NCBI GenBank assembly: GCA_000314955.1
Contig: BAEM01000059.1
Location: forward strand, 90,317-154,316
Direction: 5' to 3'
DNA length: 64,000 bases
DNA from: Paraglaciecola chathamensis S18K6
Lineage (GTDB): Bacteria > Pseudomonadota > Gammaproteobacteria > Enterobacterales > Alteromonadaceae
Of this stretch, positions 1 to 9,044 are shown in pieces. The position numbers and the translations under genes were made by a program. The notes beneath the pieces were generated by a model. That model made no database searches. It was not told where the DNA came from and saw nothing but the letters and a program-made list of their open reading frames with translations. The first letter of the stretch is position 1. Each line of letters opens with the position of its first letter.

Positions 1-46
1 CGAGTATTGCTGCACCTTTCCATTTGTCCCAGTAACTAATTCTCAT
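1..46 (-). CDS. Acyltransferase-3 family protein, N-terminal fragment (cut by window edge)
   Basis: Only the first 15 codons are visible, reading leftward from an ATG at 46-44 and encoding MRISYWDKWKGAAIL. An AGG-containing ribosome binding site lies about 7 bases upstream. The YWDxxKGxAI pattern is how many membrane O-acyltransferases of the acyltransferase-3 (OafA-like) family begin. It follows directly after the FrhB-like gene on the same strand, so it probably belongs to the same EPS transcription unit and would O-acetylate the polysaccharide. The family call rests on about ten residues and is tentative. Confidence 0.45.
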   Translation of the reverse strand, partial: MRISYWDKWKGAAIL

Positions 47-50
47 GAAC

Positions 51-1436
51 TTACCTGCTTTTATTCTGTTTTAGTAATAATTTTCGAATTAATCTTCCCA
101 ACCGACTGTAGTGGCTAATCAGTTTTTGAATACGCTGTGCTTTGGCGGTGTTTGTTTTAACAAAGTTTGTATAAACATCTAATGAGCTTTTTGTTTTTGC
201 TTTTAAAAAATATTCATGAGATTGTTGACTATAATTTGCTCTAAAATTCCAGTTCAATTTTGTAAGAAAGTTAGGATTGTCTATTCCCGAAAATTTGCGT
301 TTAATCGGATGCCAAGTCGAAGACTTCTCATATTGTTTTGTACGGTGTTTCACACCGTGTCTTCGATGCCTAAAGCTTGCATCTTGGGATTTAACAACCT
401 CTTTAGAGCTTATCTCCTCAGTGTAAAAACTTTTTTCCTGTAGACCTTTTTGAAAAATATCTTCAATTATTTCATTTCTAATAATAATTAGGTTTGTTCC
501 TTTGCTATCAGCTCTATATTTATCTAACCAAGCATCTCCAAATGAAACATCTGCAACTTCACCAACTATGTCATCACAAAAATCACAGGCTTTTAAACGA
601 AATGCTCCCATTCCCCAGTCTTTGCCAAGTAATTCGTTCATTGGAGATATATGTATTTCTGATTCACGATCTGTGACTTTAATACCGTAATTATTTGCCG
701 GAGCGGATAATATTTTGTGTCTAAAGTCAATTTTCTTTATTTTTATTGGCGAAACGCCTAACTGCCACGCAAGACTTTCGCCAAAAGCAGCTGACTTCAA
801 ATGGCCACAAAAGATAGAAATCGTGAATTTGAGTTTCCGTGAGAAATCTTCATCAATGACAGCAAGGCGCTTAACTGCCTTGACGAAGCATGGTACACCT
901 ACGAACGCGTAATTAGCGTCATTATTCTTAACAAATTCAATAACTTCAGATAATTCTATCGGGTAATAGCGAGTCTTGGCACCTTGGTTAATTTCATCGA
1001 TAGATTTTGATACTGAGTATTTAAATAGTTTTCCCTCTTCATCTGATTCCGTAACATGAATAACCTTATTTATAAGTCCACGTTCAAATAGTTGTTTTAA
1101 TATCCAACTGGCTCCGCCACCAGAACTACTGTGTAAGCGGGCAGATTCATCTAGGTCATACCCAGCCTTTAACGATAAGTACGTACCTAGCTTATCTTCA
1201 TCAGTTTTATCCATTGACGGATTGGCCAATGCGTCTTCATTTGGTCCTTTGTTAGAAAATGGACACACTTCATCAATTTTGGGGTTAGTGACTTTCTCGA
1301 TAATTGGTTGGTAAACTCCAGAGTCCATGAAACGCATATTAATCCCGCTATCAATAGCGGCGCAGCCACCACAACCTACACAAAAACCCCCATCAACTAC
1401 TTTCTCAACATCGGTCTTTATAAGACTGGTACTCAT
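51..1436 (-). CDS. FrhB-like Fe-S protein (coenzyme F420 hydrogenase/dehydrogenase beta subunit family)
   Basis: A cytoplasmic protein of 461 residues. Near the N-terminus it has a ferredoxin-like cluster with Cys19, Cys22 and Cys25 (CVGCGGC), followed by further cysteines (EVCPFS, and a CDFC motif in the middle). The long FrhB-type domain begins with LKAGYDLDESARLHSSSGG, where the HSSSGG segment is typical. This family is common in bacterial polysaccharide loci beside pyruvyl transferases, as here, and in that setting its reaction is not established; a redox role in sugar modification is inference. An earlier in-frame ATG lies at 1442, but AAGGA abuts it directly, whereas the same AAGGA is about 6 bases from the ATG at 1436, so I chose 1436. 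It is followed by the partial acyltransferase and preceded by a pyruvyl transferase on the same strand. The region is visibly A/T-rich. Confidence 0.8.
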   Translation of the reverse strand: MSTSLIKTDVEKVVDGGFCVGCGGCAAIDSGINMRFMDSGVYQPIIEKVTNPKIDEVCPFSNKGPNEDALANPSMDKTDEDKLGTYLSLKAGYDLDESARLHSSSGGGASWILKQLFERGLINKVIHVTESDEEGKLFKYSVSKSIDEINQGAKTRYYPIELSEVIEFVKNNDANYAFVGVPCFVKAVKRLAVIDEDFSRKLKFTISIFCGHLKSAAFGESLAWQLGVSPIKIKKIDFRHKILSAPANNYGIKVTDRESEIHISPMNELLGKDWGMGAFRLKACDFCDDIVGEVADVSFGDAWLDKYRADSKGTNLIIIRNEIIEDIFQKGLQEKSFYTEEISSKEVVKSQDASFRHRRHGVKHRTKQYEKSSTWHPIKRKFSGIDNPNFLTKLNWNFRANYSQQSHEYFLKAKTKSSLDVYTNFVKTNTAKAQRIQKLISHYSRLGRLIRKLLLKQNKSR

Positions 1437-1531
1437 ATTCATTCCTTAAAAGTGCGTCATACTTTAAATGAGCTTTATATACAAACTAACTTGAAACTTA
1501 AATATAATATCCATATGTTATAGTAGGCCTC

Positions 1532-2668
1532 TTATTTTTTTTCTTGTAAAGTTTCTATCAGATAATTTTTAGAAATATTTCTATATTGTGAAAGCCTAGA
1601 ATTCACATCAGTCCAATCAATTTTCTCTTTTATTTTCTCAATAGTAATTTCTTCTTTACTAACTACTAACCTATTTTGTAAGCCAAAAATTTTTAGGAGT
1701 GAGTTAAATCTTGCCATTCCTCTTGCTTTGTTTCCATAAGCGATAAACGGTTTATTAAAAAGAATAGCGAAAGCACAACCATGAAAAGAATCAGTTATCA
1801 CATACTCAGCATCATCGAACCCCTTTAACCAAGCTGTGACGGTAGGGTATATCATGTCTTGTATTCCGCTCATCTTTTCTTTTGGCTTTAAATTAACTTG
1901 AAATGGTTGTATATTTAATTCTGAACTAGCTAAATCAATAATGCTTTGCTTATCTTCGTTAAGATCCAGTATATAAGTTAAAAGTTTTCTTTGATCACCG
2001 GGTTCATTTTCCTCTTTTATTATTCTTCTATAATCATCGGGATCTAGTAACATTGTAGGATCTAGTACATGAACGGCTTCTTTATCGAAGTATTTTTTAC
2101 AAAGTTCTACACCTGAATCTTCTCTAACAGCAACGCCAGAAAACCTTTGAATTTGAGCTTTAAAACGCGAGGTTTGTTCTTCGGTATAATCCCAAGTATC
2201 GACCCCAAAAGATGCAGCGTAAGACATCAATATTGGCTTATTGCTCTTTACAAAACCTAAGAATGCATAGTCAATATACCGATAAACTTTAGCTCGCCAC
2301 ACTTGGTCACTACCAACCAAATACGCATCATAGTTATTTTTAGTTATTTTTGAGAAATGTCTTTCCGTGTAAATAGGCTTAGTTTTTGGTGTTATATACT
2401 TATCGATAAAATATCTAGTATTTTTTTCAATTAATGCCTTTTCACCATCTTCTTGCCATCTACTGGATAAGTAAGAAAAAAAGTTTTCTTTTAAATATTT
2501 TTTAAATATTGCCTTTCTAGATATAGCGTTTTTAGACAAATTTATTGATGGAACCAGTAAATGTTCAGGCTCATGATTCAGTTTCTTCAAAATCTCAAGC
2601 ATGGCATATGCTTGAAGCATCCCACCATAGTTATTATTAAAGTTGTATGTTAATACTGCTATTTTCAT
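1532..2668 (-). CDS. Polysaccharide pyruvyl transferase family protein
   Basis: A 378-residue protein of the polysaccharide pyruvyl transferase family, which transfers pyruvate from phosphoenolpyruvate to a sugar hydroxyl pair to form a ketal on EPS or cell-wall glycans. Support comes from the N-terminal fold start (YNFNNNYGGMLQAYAM), the central GSDQVWR motif, the VREDSG segment and the C-terminal TDSFHGCAFAILFNKPFIAY, all hallmarks of this family in bacterial glycan loci. It lies about 90 bases upstream of the FrhB-like gene on the same strand, a pairing often seen in EPS clusters, and downstream of the flippase. The acceptor sugar cannot be read from the sequence. Confidence 0.87.
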   Translation of the reverse strand: MKIAVLTYNFNNNYGGMLQAYAMLEILKKLNHEPEHLLVPSINLSKNAISRKAIFKKYLKENFFSYLSSRWQEDGEKALIEKNTRYFIDKYITPKTKPIYTERHFSKITKNNYDAYLVGSDQVWRAKVYRYIDYAFLGFVKSNKPILMSYAASFGVDTWDYTEEQTSRFKAQIQRFSGVAVREDSGVELCKKYFDKEAVHVLDPTMLLDPDDYRRIIKEENEPGDQRKLLTYILDLNEDKQSIIDLASSELNIQPFQVNLKPKEKMSGIQDMIYPTVTAWLKGFDDAEYVITDSFHGCAFAILFNKPFIAYGNKARGMARFNSLLKIFGLQNRLVVSKEEITIEKIKEKIDWTDVNSRLSQYRNISKNYLIETLQEKK

Positions 2669-2884
2669 AATATGTTTCCATTTTGCTTGTTTTTAACATC
2701 TAAATTTTCGGTTTAAAATATAGCCATCTAACATGTCTTTTTAATAAAATTCAACAATTTACTATGTGTTTATATTTTTTGTGATTTTTTTGCAGCTCAA
2801 TATTATTTTTAATGTCGTGCTATATTGTGTACGTTATAAATCGTGAGTTAAATTAATTTTAGCATCCTGTTTAAGGTTAAATAA

Positions 2885-4345
2885 TTATGCTTTTTTTCGA
2901 CTTTTAAAGAACATGTCTTTAATTTGTTGCAGTTCCCCAATTGTGTGTCTATAAAAAAAACAAAAACTAAAAAGTGGATAAGCAATACATCCCGACAGAA
3001 TTAGGATGATGAGTAATATAACTTGATTTGAAACTACGGGCTCTAAAAAACTTTTAATAAATATAATGGAAGCAAACATCGCAAAAGCACAAAAGTAGGA
3101 TGGGAAAATACTGACGACCAACTTTTTAATATCAATTTCTATATGTTTCATTACTACTTTAAAACGAATTGGAAGTATTAAGAAATTCGCAACTACTATA
3201 CAAATCAACATAGTAGAAATACCGAACCAAATGGTGCAACCCGCGACCAATAAACTATTGGTTACACTAATAATAGTCAATTTAAACGCGTCACTTGTTT
3301 TTCCCTGAGACACGAGGAGAGTAGGTAAAAACCATCCAACGATCGCAGGGTACATAATGAAAGCTGAAATGCTCATGAAAACGGCACTCTCGCTAAACTT
3401 ATCGCCAAAGATAATAGTGACAAACGGATCAGCTATGGCCGCTAGTCCCATAAACATTGGAATGACGATGGTCGCGGTAATAACAACCAACTTTATGTAT
3501 AAATCGCCTAAATTTGTTCCTTCTTTTACCCGAGAGAAGCTGGGCACAACCATGGAGTTGATGGAACCCATCGTTATTTGATTTATCATGGTTTCGCCTC
3601 TTTTGGCGGCGTTTAATAGCGCGAAGTTAGCTGGGCCTAATACTAAACCTGTAAATAACGACACACACTTTTGATTCACGTTAGACAATACTGCCGCACC
3701 TAATAGTGGTAGGCAGAATTCTCTCAACTCTTTTTTGTCTTCATTATTAAAATAAAATTTAGGTTTGAAATCAGCGATATACGAGAATAGTAGCAATTCT
3801 AACGTAGCAAGCAGTAAACGACCAATAACTAAGGACCATAGCCCATATCCAAGCTCAGCCAGAGAAATAATTACAACTGCTGATAATATAGAGGCAATAA
3901 ACTTAACAATGCCCATTTGTTTGTTTTTAAAATCTCTAACCAACTTACCGTTAAACACTACCTGTAGGCTTAACAATATGGTTATGGGGGCAAGGCTCAT
4001 GAAAACGTAAGCTGCTATATGAGAATAGGTGTAGTAAGCAATTGGAGCGCCGATGAAAATTAAACCAGAAGCAACTACAACAGCCAAACCGACAACATAT
4101 ACCATCGTACTCGAAGCATATTGTTCATCCCATGTTTTGCGTTGCACAATATTTTGGTTGACTCCTGCATTTATTGAAACATTCGCGAACTCAATAAAAA
4201 GCATACAAAAAGCGACTAAACCAAAATCTTCAAGCGATAGAATACGTGCAAGGTAAACAAACACAAGAAAGTCTATAACACTAACCCCTGTACGAGTGAT
4301 TGAAATCCACAACCCTCCTTTTGCAGCTTGTTTTTTTAACGACAT
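2885..4345 (-). CDS. Lipopolysaccharide/oligosaccharide flippase (Wzx/WzxC-like)
   Basis: A 486-residue polytopic membrane protein with about 12-14 hydrophobic segments. It starts MSLKKQAAKGGLWISITR, typical of the MOP-superfamily polysaccharide exporters (WzxC/RfbX), where a short basic N-terminus precedes the first helix. The motif LARILSLEDFGLVAF matches the conserved Wzx segment (LaRiLsPedFGlva). It should flip undecaprenyl-linked repeat units across the inner membrane for Wzy-dependent polymerisation; a Wzy-like polymerase is encoded at 14324-15613. It is the first gene of the leftward set. The C-terminus is basic (KDMFFKSRKKA). Confidence 0.88.
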   Translation of the reverse strand: MSLKKQAAKGGLWISITRTGVSVIDFLVFVYLARILSLEDFGLVAFCMLFIEFANVSINAGVNQNIVQRKTWDEQYASSTMVYVVGLAVVVASGLIFIGAPIAYYTYSHIAAYVFMSLAPITILLSLQVVFNGKLVRDFKNKQMGIVKFIASILSAVVIISLAELGYGLWSLVIGRLLLATLELLLFSYIADFKPKFYFNNEDKKELREFCLPLLGAAVLSNVNQKCVSLFTGLVLGPANFALLNAAKRGETMINQITMGSINSMVVPSFSRVKEGTNLGDLYIKLVVITATIVIPMFMGLAAIADPFVTIIFGDKFSESAVFMSISAFIMYPAIVGWFLPTLLVSQGKTSDAFKLTIISVTNSLLVAGCTIWFGISTMLICIVVANFLILPIRFKVVMKHIEIDIKKLVVSIFPSYFCAFAMFASIIFIKSFLEPVVSNQVILLIILILSGCIAYPLFSFCFFYRHTIGELQQIKDMFFKSRKKA

Positions 4346-4865
4346 TTACTCACTCTCATTTTAATCCTTTCTTTCAAAACTCTTTGATTCCTACTCAATC
4401 AATTGAGCGTTCAATTACTTATGGTTATTTTTCTCCACTGCTGAATGAAGAAACCTTGGCTAACTAGGCATTAATAGTGCCAACATTTACACAGAAAACT
4501 TACACAGCGTACTTTTCACCTGCTATGCGGGCTCTAACTTAAATAAACTCCGTATTGTAATCACTTTTTATATCAAGATCATGACATTACACAGAAGTTA
4601 GTTTGCATTATCGGAGGGCTGTTTCTTAAGTTGTTTGTTTTTTGACCTGTTATGACGCGGTAGCATGCGTGCTTTGTGGGCAGTAAGGTGCAAAATGCTC
4701 AATGTGGGGCGAATAATATAATAATTTAGCTGTAGGTACTTGGGTAAATCATTGATGAAGGCTCTTTTTTGTGTCGGTACAACTAGAACGTACAGGTTAT
4801 CTTGCATGGTTCGCACATTACTCTTATGATCATGCGCCAAAATGGATTAATTAAGTCGGAATTTT
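4346..4865. other. Intergenic region between divergent EPS units
   Basis: About 520 bases separating the leftward flippase gene from the rightward acyltransferase gene, so it should carry both promoters. An 80-codon open frame on the minus strand (4598-4840) has no recognisable domain and I do not call it a gene. An ops-like sequence lies inside the region and is listed separately. I see no other structured element. Confidence 0.6.
4657..4668 (+). promoter_or_regulatory. ops-like (RfaH recruitment) sequence, candidate
   Basis: GCGGTAGCATGC resembles the ops element core GGCGGTAGCGTGC used by RfaH/NusG paralogues to recruit antitermination to long polysaccharide operons. It differs at the first G and by G to A within the tail. 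It lies on the plus strand about 200 bases before the acyltransferase start, in a plausible leader position. One short match in a 64-kb window can arise by chance, so this is only a candidate. Confidence 0.25.
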
Positions 4866-6767
4866 ATGAAGCATCGTCAAGATATTGATGGTTTGAGAGC
4901 GTTAGCTGTACTTGCGGTTGTTTTGTTCCATTTCGGTGTAACTGGGATGTCCGGTGGTTACGCTGGGGTCGATATATTTTTTGTTATTTCTGGGTTTCTG
5001 ATTACTTCGATTTTAATGAAAGACGCAGAAAAACAATCTATAAGTTTTCTTGGGTTTTACGAAAAGCGAATTAGGCGCTTATTCCCCGCACTATTCGCTA
5101 CCATTCTTGCCTCGTTTGTAGCGGCGTACTTTATTTTCATGCCAGACGAGTTTCGAGAATTTGGCCGCAGCGCTATCGCGGCTATCGCATATTTATCGAA
5201 TGTGTTTTTCTGGTTAAGTAGTGATTACTTTCAAGGTTCATCTGAATTAAGCCCGCTATTACATACTTGGTCATTAGCCGTTGAAGAACAATTTTATTTG
5301 ATTTTTCCTGTTATTGTATGGGCAAGTTATAAGGTAGGTAAGCGAGCTTTTTATTGGTCTGTAGCAGCTTTGTTCGTGTGTTCTTTTCTAGCTTCAATTT
5401 GGTATATCAACACATCCGCCAGCACAGTGTTCTATTTGTCGCCATTTCGCTTTTGGGAATTGCTCGCAGGCTCCATTGTCGCCATAGCGTTTAAAGAGAA
5501 TATTGTCCCCAATGCGAAAGCTGGTAATTTGTTGAGCATATTGGGCTTGGCGTTGCTGATTTGCCCGATTTTTGTCTTAAATAAAGAAAGCCTGTTCCCA
5601 GGGTGGGCCGCCGTTCCCTCTTGTTTAGGCACAGCCTTGCTCATTTGGGCGAATGATCAGAATCAGTGGATTGGTCGTTTCTTGAAGCTCAAGTTTATGC
5701 AGTTTACCGGCAAAATCTCCTATTCTATGTACCTTTGGCATTGGCCAATAGTTGTGTTTTACGGTTATTGGATTATTAGAGAGCTGGTTTGGTGGGATAC
5801 GCTACTGCTTCTACTTGTTACCTACGGAATAAGTCACTTGTCATGCAAATACTTAGAGGGGCCGTTTAGATTACAACGCGGGAGTATATTGCGACCGTTA
5901 AAAGTATATTCCACCTCAATTGCATTTAGCGCGGTAATTTTGATTCTTGGCGTTATTGTATGGAAAGGCGACGGATTTAAAAGCAGATTCCCCGAGTTTG
6001 TGGAACAAGCTAACCTCCAAGAGTCACATAAAAAGAGCGGGTTTGCAGACTGTTTTATTAAAGAAGATCAGTTCTATTATGATTATTGGAACTACGATAC
6101 CTGCGTTATGAAAGTGCCAGGAGCAACTGACACAATTTTGTTATGGGGTGACTCACATGCTTTTCACTTAATTGGAGGTTTAAAAACAATCCAACGTGAA
6201 CTCAATGTCAATATCGCACTATACGCAAGTGCAGGCTGCTCACCTCTATTTGATACAGATATTCCACGTAATCCGCAATGTAGGGCCAACAATGAGTTTG
6301 TCAAAGAGTTAATAGACAAGCATCAAATTAGTCGTTTAATTTTAGCGGGTAACTGGGCTTGGGCGTTTAAAGTCGAAGATCCTGATATTGACTTGTCGAG
6401 CGTGCAATCCACCTTTAACACGTTGGCCCAATGGAACAAAAAAGTATTTATTGTTAATCAGGTTCCTATTTACCCAGTTAAAAACCCAGCTTTTTTAGGT
6501 ATGCGTTTAGCAACATCTTCTAAAGCACCAGCGGACTATCTGTTAGCTCCTGAGTATGGTGTGAAAGCATCAGAACAGATTAAATCACTTTTGCCCGCTG
6601 AAAATGTATTTAGCCCGCAAGATTTACTATGTGAAAAAGGAAAATGCCTAATATACCGAGATCATGAAATAATGGTCAGAGATAGGGCACACCTTTCTAG
6701 TGCTGCGAGTAGTTATATTGTGCAATCTATGGCACCGAAGCTAAAAATCGCGTTCGATATACAATAG
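4866..6767 (+). CDS. O-acyltransferase of the OafA type with C-terminal SGNH domain
   Basis: A 633-residue inner-membrane protein. Residues 1 to about 340 are an acyltransferase-3 domain with about 10 membrane segments, starting MKHRQDIDGLRALAVLAVVL and containing the family motif HFG and the RRLFPAL segment. After a further membrane helix, residues from about 400 form a periplasmic SGNH hydrolase-like domain with block I at LLWGDSHAFHL and a C-terminal DRAHLS. This architecture is known for O-acetylation of LPS O-antigen and EPS, where the SGNH part completes acetyl transfer to sugar. It stands alone, facing away from the flippase and convergent with the downstream glycosyltransferase. A second gene of the same design lies at 21903-23747. 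Confidence 0.9.
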   Translation: MKHRQDIDGLRALAVLAVVLFHFGVTGMSGGYAGVDIFFVISGFLITSILMKDAEKQSISFLGFYEKRIRRLFPALFATILASFVAAYFIFMPDEFREFGRSAIAAIAYLSNVFFWLSSDYFQGSSELSPLLHTWSLAVEEQFYLIFPVIVWASYKVGKRAFYWSVAALFVCSFLASIWYINTSASTVFYLSPFRFWELLAGSIVAIAFKENIVPNAKAGNLLSILGLALLICPIFVLNKESLFPGWAAVPSCLGTALLIWANDQNQWIGRFLKLKFMQFTGKISYSMYLWHWPIVVFYGYWIIRELVWWDTLLLLLVTYGISHLSCKYLEGPFRLQRGSILRPLKVYSTSIAFSAVILILGVIVWKGDGFKSRFPEFVEQANLQESHKKSGFADCFIKEDQFYYDYWNYDTCVMKVPGATDTILLWGDSHAFHLIGGLKTIQRELNVNIALYASAGCSPLFDTDIPRNPQCRANNEFVKELIDKHQISRLILAGNWAWAFKVEDPDIDLSSVQSTFNTLAQWNKKVFIVNQVPIYPVKNPAFLGMRLATSSKAPADYLLAPEYGVKASEQIKSLLPAENVFSPQDLLCEKGKCLIYRDHEIMVRDRAHLSSAASSYIVQSMAPKLKIAFDIQ

Positions 6768-6880
6768 CTACCTGTTAGATGCTTAAAGACGAATTACTAC
6801 TGTCAGTAGGTTGGCTTAGAACTGCACACAGTAATGTGGCAGTACTATGTTCGTTAAATGACTCGATCATCTTGTGGGAG

Positions 6881-6908
6881 CATGCAGGTTTTCTATAATA
6901 CCTGCATG
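6881..6908. terminator. Hairpin terminator between convergent genes
   Basis: A perfect 9-bp inverted repeat, CATGCAGGT and ACCTGCATG, with a 10-base A/T loop. On the plus strand it is followed by a T-rich stretch (TTTGTTGCTTT). It sits between the rightward acyltransferase stop and the leftward GT4 stop, where a shared terminator is expected. Confidence 0.55.
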
Positions 6909-6947
6909 TTTGTTGCTTTGGCTGCAGAACGTGTTGATTCCTTTGGG

Positions 6948-8021
6948 TTATTGAAACGACGTAAATAACGTCAACCATTTTTCTTGAATTGATTGGGAAT
7001 CAGTTGTCGCCGCGAGGGCCACGCTTTCTTTTGACATTCGTTGATATACCGATTCATCAGCGAGTATTTTGCGAATGCCGTCCCTAAATGATGTTTGATC
7101 AAATGGCTCTATTAGAAAGCCATTTTTTTCGTGAGCAACAACTGATTGCGCGGCATCAAAGGTATTAAATAGTACTATGGGTAACCCTTGGCTTCTCGCC
7201 TCGATAAGCGATTGCCCATAACCCTCATAGTAAGATGTCATAATAAATACACTGTATTTGGAAAGGGTCTCTGCGACATCATTTGTTTTACCAAGGAATT
7301 TTATATTAGGATGGGCTGAAATTTTGCTCTCTAAAGCACTGACTTCTTCTGTGGACCCCGCACCGTATATATCTAACGTTAATTCAGGTGCTTGCGCCAT
7401 AATGCCAATCATCGCGTCGAAATTCTTTTGGTTTTCAGAAATCCTACATATGGTAACAAGTGTGTTGTTGTGGGTTTGTCTTGGCTCTGCGCTAGGTAAT
7501 TTACACGCTCTTGGAATAATAAAAACTTTACTACCATCTACCTGAAATCGTTGACATAAAGCAATCTCATCAAACGAAGTATACAAAGTTATTGCGTCAA
7601 CTCTATCAAGAATTTTCTGTGCTAATGCTTTTAGTAGCCTTCCTTGAAATAGTTTTTCTACGCTGTTTGATTGAACTAATACTATCTTGGGTTTACGTTT
7701 TGTGATTAAGAAAAATAGTAGGTTTGCTGGGTGATAGGTGACCACAACGTCATACTTTCCGCGCATAGCTTGCCGATAGAAAACCCAAGCTTTATTGAAT
7801 GTTGCTAGAAACCCGGAATCAAAAATAAGCTTTCTTTGGATATCAAGTGCAGTGCGCTCAATCTCAATCTCTTCGACCGGAGGCTCTCGGTTATACAACT
7901 CATAGACGGTTATAGCGCTTTTCTTTACTGAAAGCTTAATTGACCTAACGAGGTTTTCAATTCCACCAAAACCAGAACAGCGATTAGGGTGATACGACAA
8001 CACAGACAGTTTCTTCTTCAT
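6948..8021 (-). CDS. Glycosyltransferase family 4 protein
   Basis: A 357-residue GT-B fold glycosyltransferase without membrane segments, probably acting at the inner face of the membrane. The C-terminal nucleotide-sugar domain shows VTICRISENQKNFDAMI, the stretch LDIYGAG, and the retaining GT4 EX7E motif in YEGYGQSLIEARSQGLPIVL. The N-terminal acceptor domain carries an SGFGGIENLVRSI segment typical of GT4 enzymes. It should add one sugar to the lipid-linked EPS repeat unit; donor and acceptor cannot be predicted. It lies about 48 bases downstream of another glycosyltransferase gene on the same strand, so the two are probably cotranscribed. Confidence 0.87.
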   Translation of the reverse strand: MKKKLSVLSYHPNRCSGFGGIENLVRSIKLSVKKSAITVYELYNREPPVEEIEIERTALDIQRKLIFDSGFLATFNKAWVFYRQAMRGKYDVVVTYHPANLLFFLITKRKPKIVLVQSNSVEKLFQGRLLKALAQKILDRVDAITLYTSFDEIALCQRFQVDGSKVFIIPRACKLPSAEPRQTHNNTLVTICRISENQKNFDAMIGIMAQAPELTLDIYGAGSTEEVSALESKISAHPNIKFLGKTNDVAETLSKYSVFIMTSYYEGYGQSLIEARSQGLPIVLFNTFDAAQSVVAHEKNGFLIEPFDQTSFRDGIRKILADESVYQRMSKESVALAATTDSQSIQEKWLTLFTSFQ

Positions 8022-8069
8022 GATTATATATTAAGTACTAAACTTTAATTGCTAGATTGTCCTTGAACA

Positions 8070-9044
8070 TTACTGTTCAAGAAGGCGTTGCCATTGCTGT
8101 GCAATCACAGTATCAGAATAAGTATGATTGGCTAAGGCGATAATTTTTTCTCTAGGGAATGGGGTGAGAGCTGACAGAGCATCATCCCCAAAATCTCTTA
8201 CTAAGTGCACTAACGGAAACTCCTTTTTAACGCTTCTACCATAGGCTGAATCTTTTAAGATCACATTCGCCCCATAAGAAATAGCATGATAAAAAGTGCC
8301 ACTTACAATCATTGAGTCTTCTTCATGCCCAAGGATAGCGAACGTAACAGAACTTAAAAGGCCATTTAACTCCTCAACATCCATAAAACGATTCTCATAG
8401 GTTACCTTCGGCAACCCATCTTTTATTAAAGCAGTAATTTCATCGTTAAGTTCTGCGCTTTTGCACTTACCAATGATTTTCAGCTCTCGCTCTGGTGCCC
8501 AGTTTCGAAGAATAAGGGGAATATTTTTGTACGGCTTGATATTGCCGAATATTAAATAATTAAACGCATCGACTTTATTAGCGTCGGTTTGTTTGTAAAG
8601 GGGGTGAGGAATCACATGAGACGCAAATTCCTCTACATTCCGGTGGGTAACTATTTCATCACTGAATAAACGAATTGCGCCACATAAAATACGATAGCAA
8701 AATTTACTATGTTCTAAATGTGGTTTGTAGTTATGTCTTACCCAAATAATTTTTCGGTAATACAAACTAGCGATAACCATACCTAATACAACTCGGAGTG
8801 ACTCTAGACCTTCTGCAAAAACGCCCTTTTTCAGACAGGGATAATCTTCTAACCAGTTGAGTATTAAAACATCGGCTCTTCTGCCTTTTAACAGATTTTT
8901 CAACATGGTTTTGGGAGAAAGAGCCACAAATTCAACATCTGTATACTGGCTTTTTAGTATTAAAGATAGGTTTAGTAAGTACTCATTATCACCTTGGAAT
9001 TTGGGGAAAATACATATGTTTTTATCCGTTTTACAATCTTGCAT
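8070..9044 (-). CDS. Putative glycosyltransferase (GT-B type, divergent)
   Basis: A 324-residue soluble protein that I recognise only weakly. The central part reads YLIFGNIKPYKNIPLILRNW followed by ELKIIGKC, which resembles the start of the second Rossmann domain of GT4-like enzymes. The N-terminal half (DVLILNWLEDYP, then KIIWVRHNYKPH) resembles GumK/AmsK-like transferases whose acceptor domains are divergent. The usual EX7E motif is not clear; GHEEDSMIVSGTFYHAISYG occupies the equivalent place. It precedes the GT4 gene on the same strand, supporting a role in assembly of the EPS repeat unit. The donor and the exact family are unknown. Confidence 0.6.
   Translation of the reverse strand: MQDCKTDKNICIFPKFQGDNEYLLNLSLILKSQYTDVEFVALSPKTMLKNLLKGRRADVLILNWLEDYPCLKKGVFAEGLESLRVVLGMVIASLYYRKIIWVRHNYKPHLEHSKFCYRILCGAIRLFSDEIVTHRNVEEFASHVIPHPLYKQTDANKVDAFNYLIFGNIKPYKNIPLILRNWAPERELKIIGKCKSAELNDEITALIKDGLPKVTYENRFMDVEELNGLLSSVTFAILGHEEDSMIVSGTFYHAISYGANVILKDSAYGRSVKKEFPLVHLVRDFGDDALSALTPFPREKIIALANHTYSDTVIAQQWQRLLEQ

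Noticed and set aside
4598..4840. 80-codon open frame on the minus strand
   Set aside because: No recognised domain, odd composition, and it lies in a divergent promoter region.
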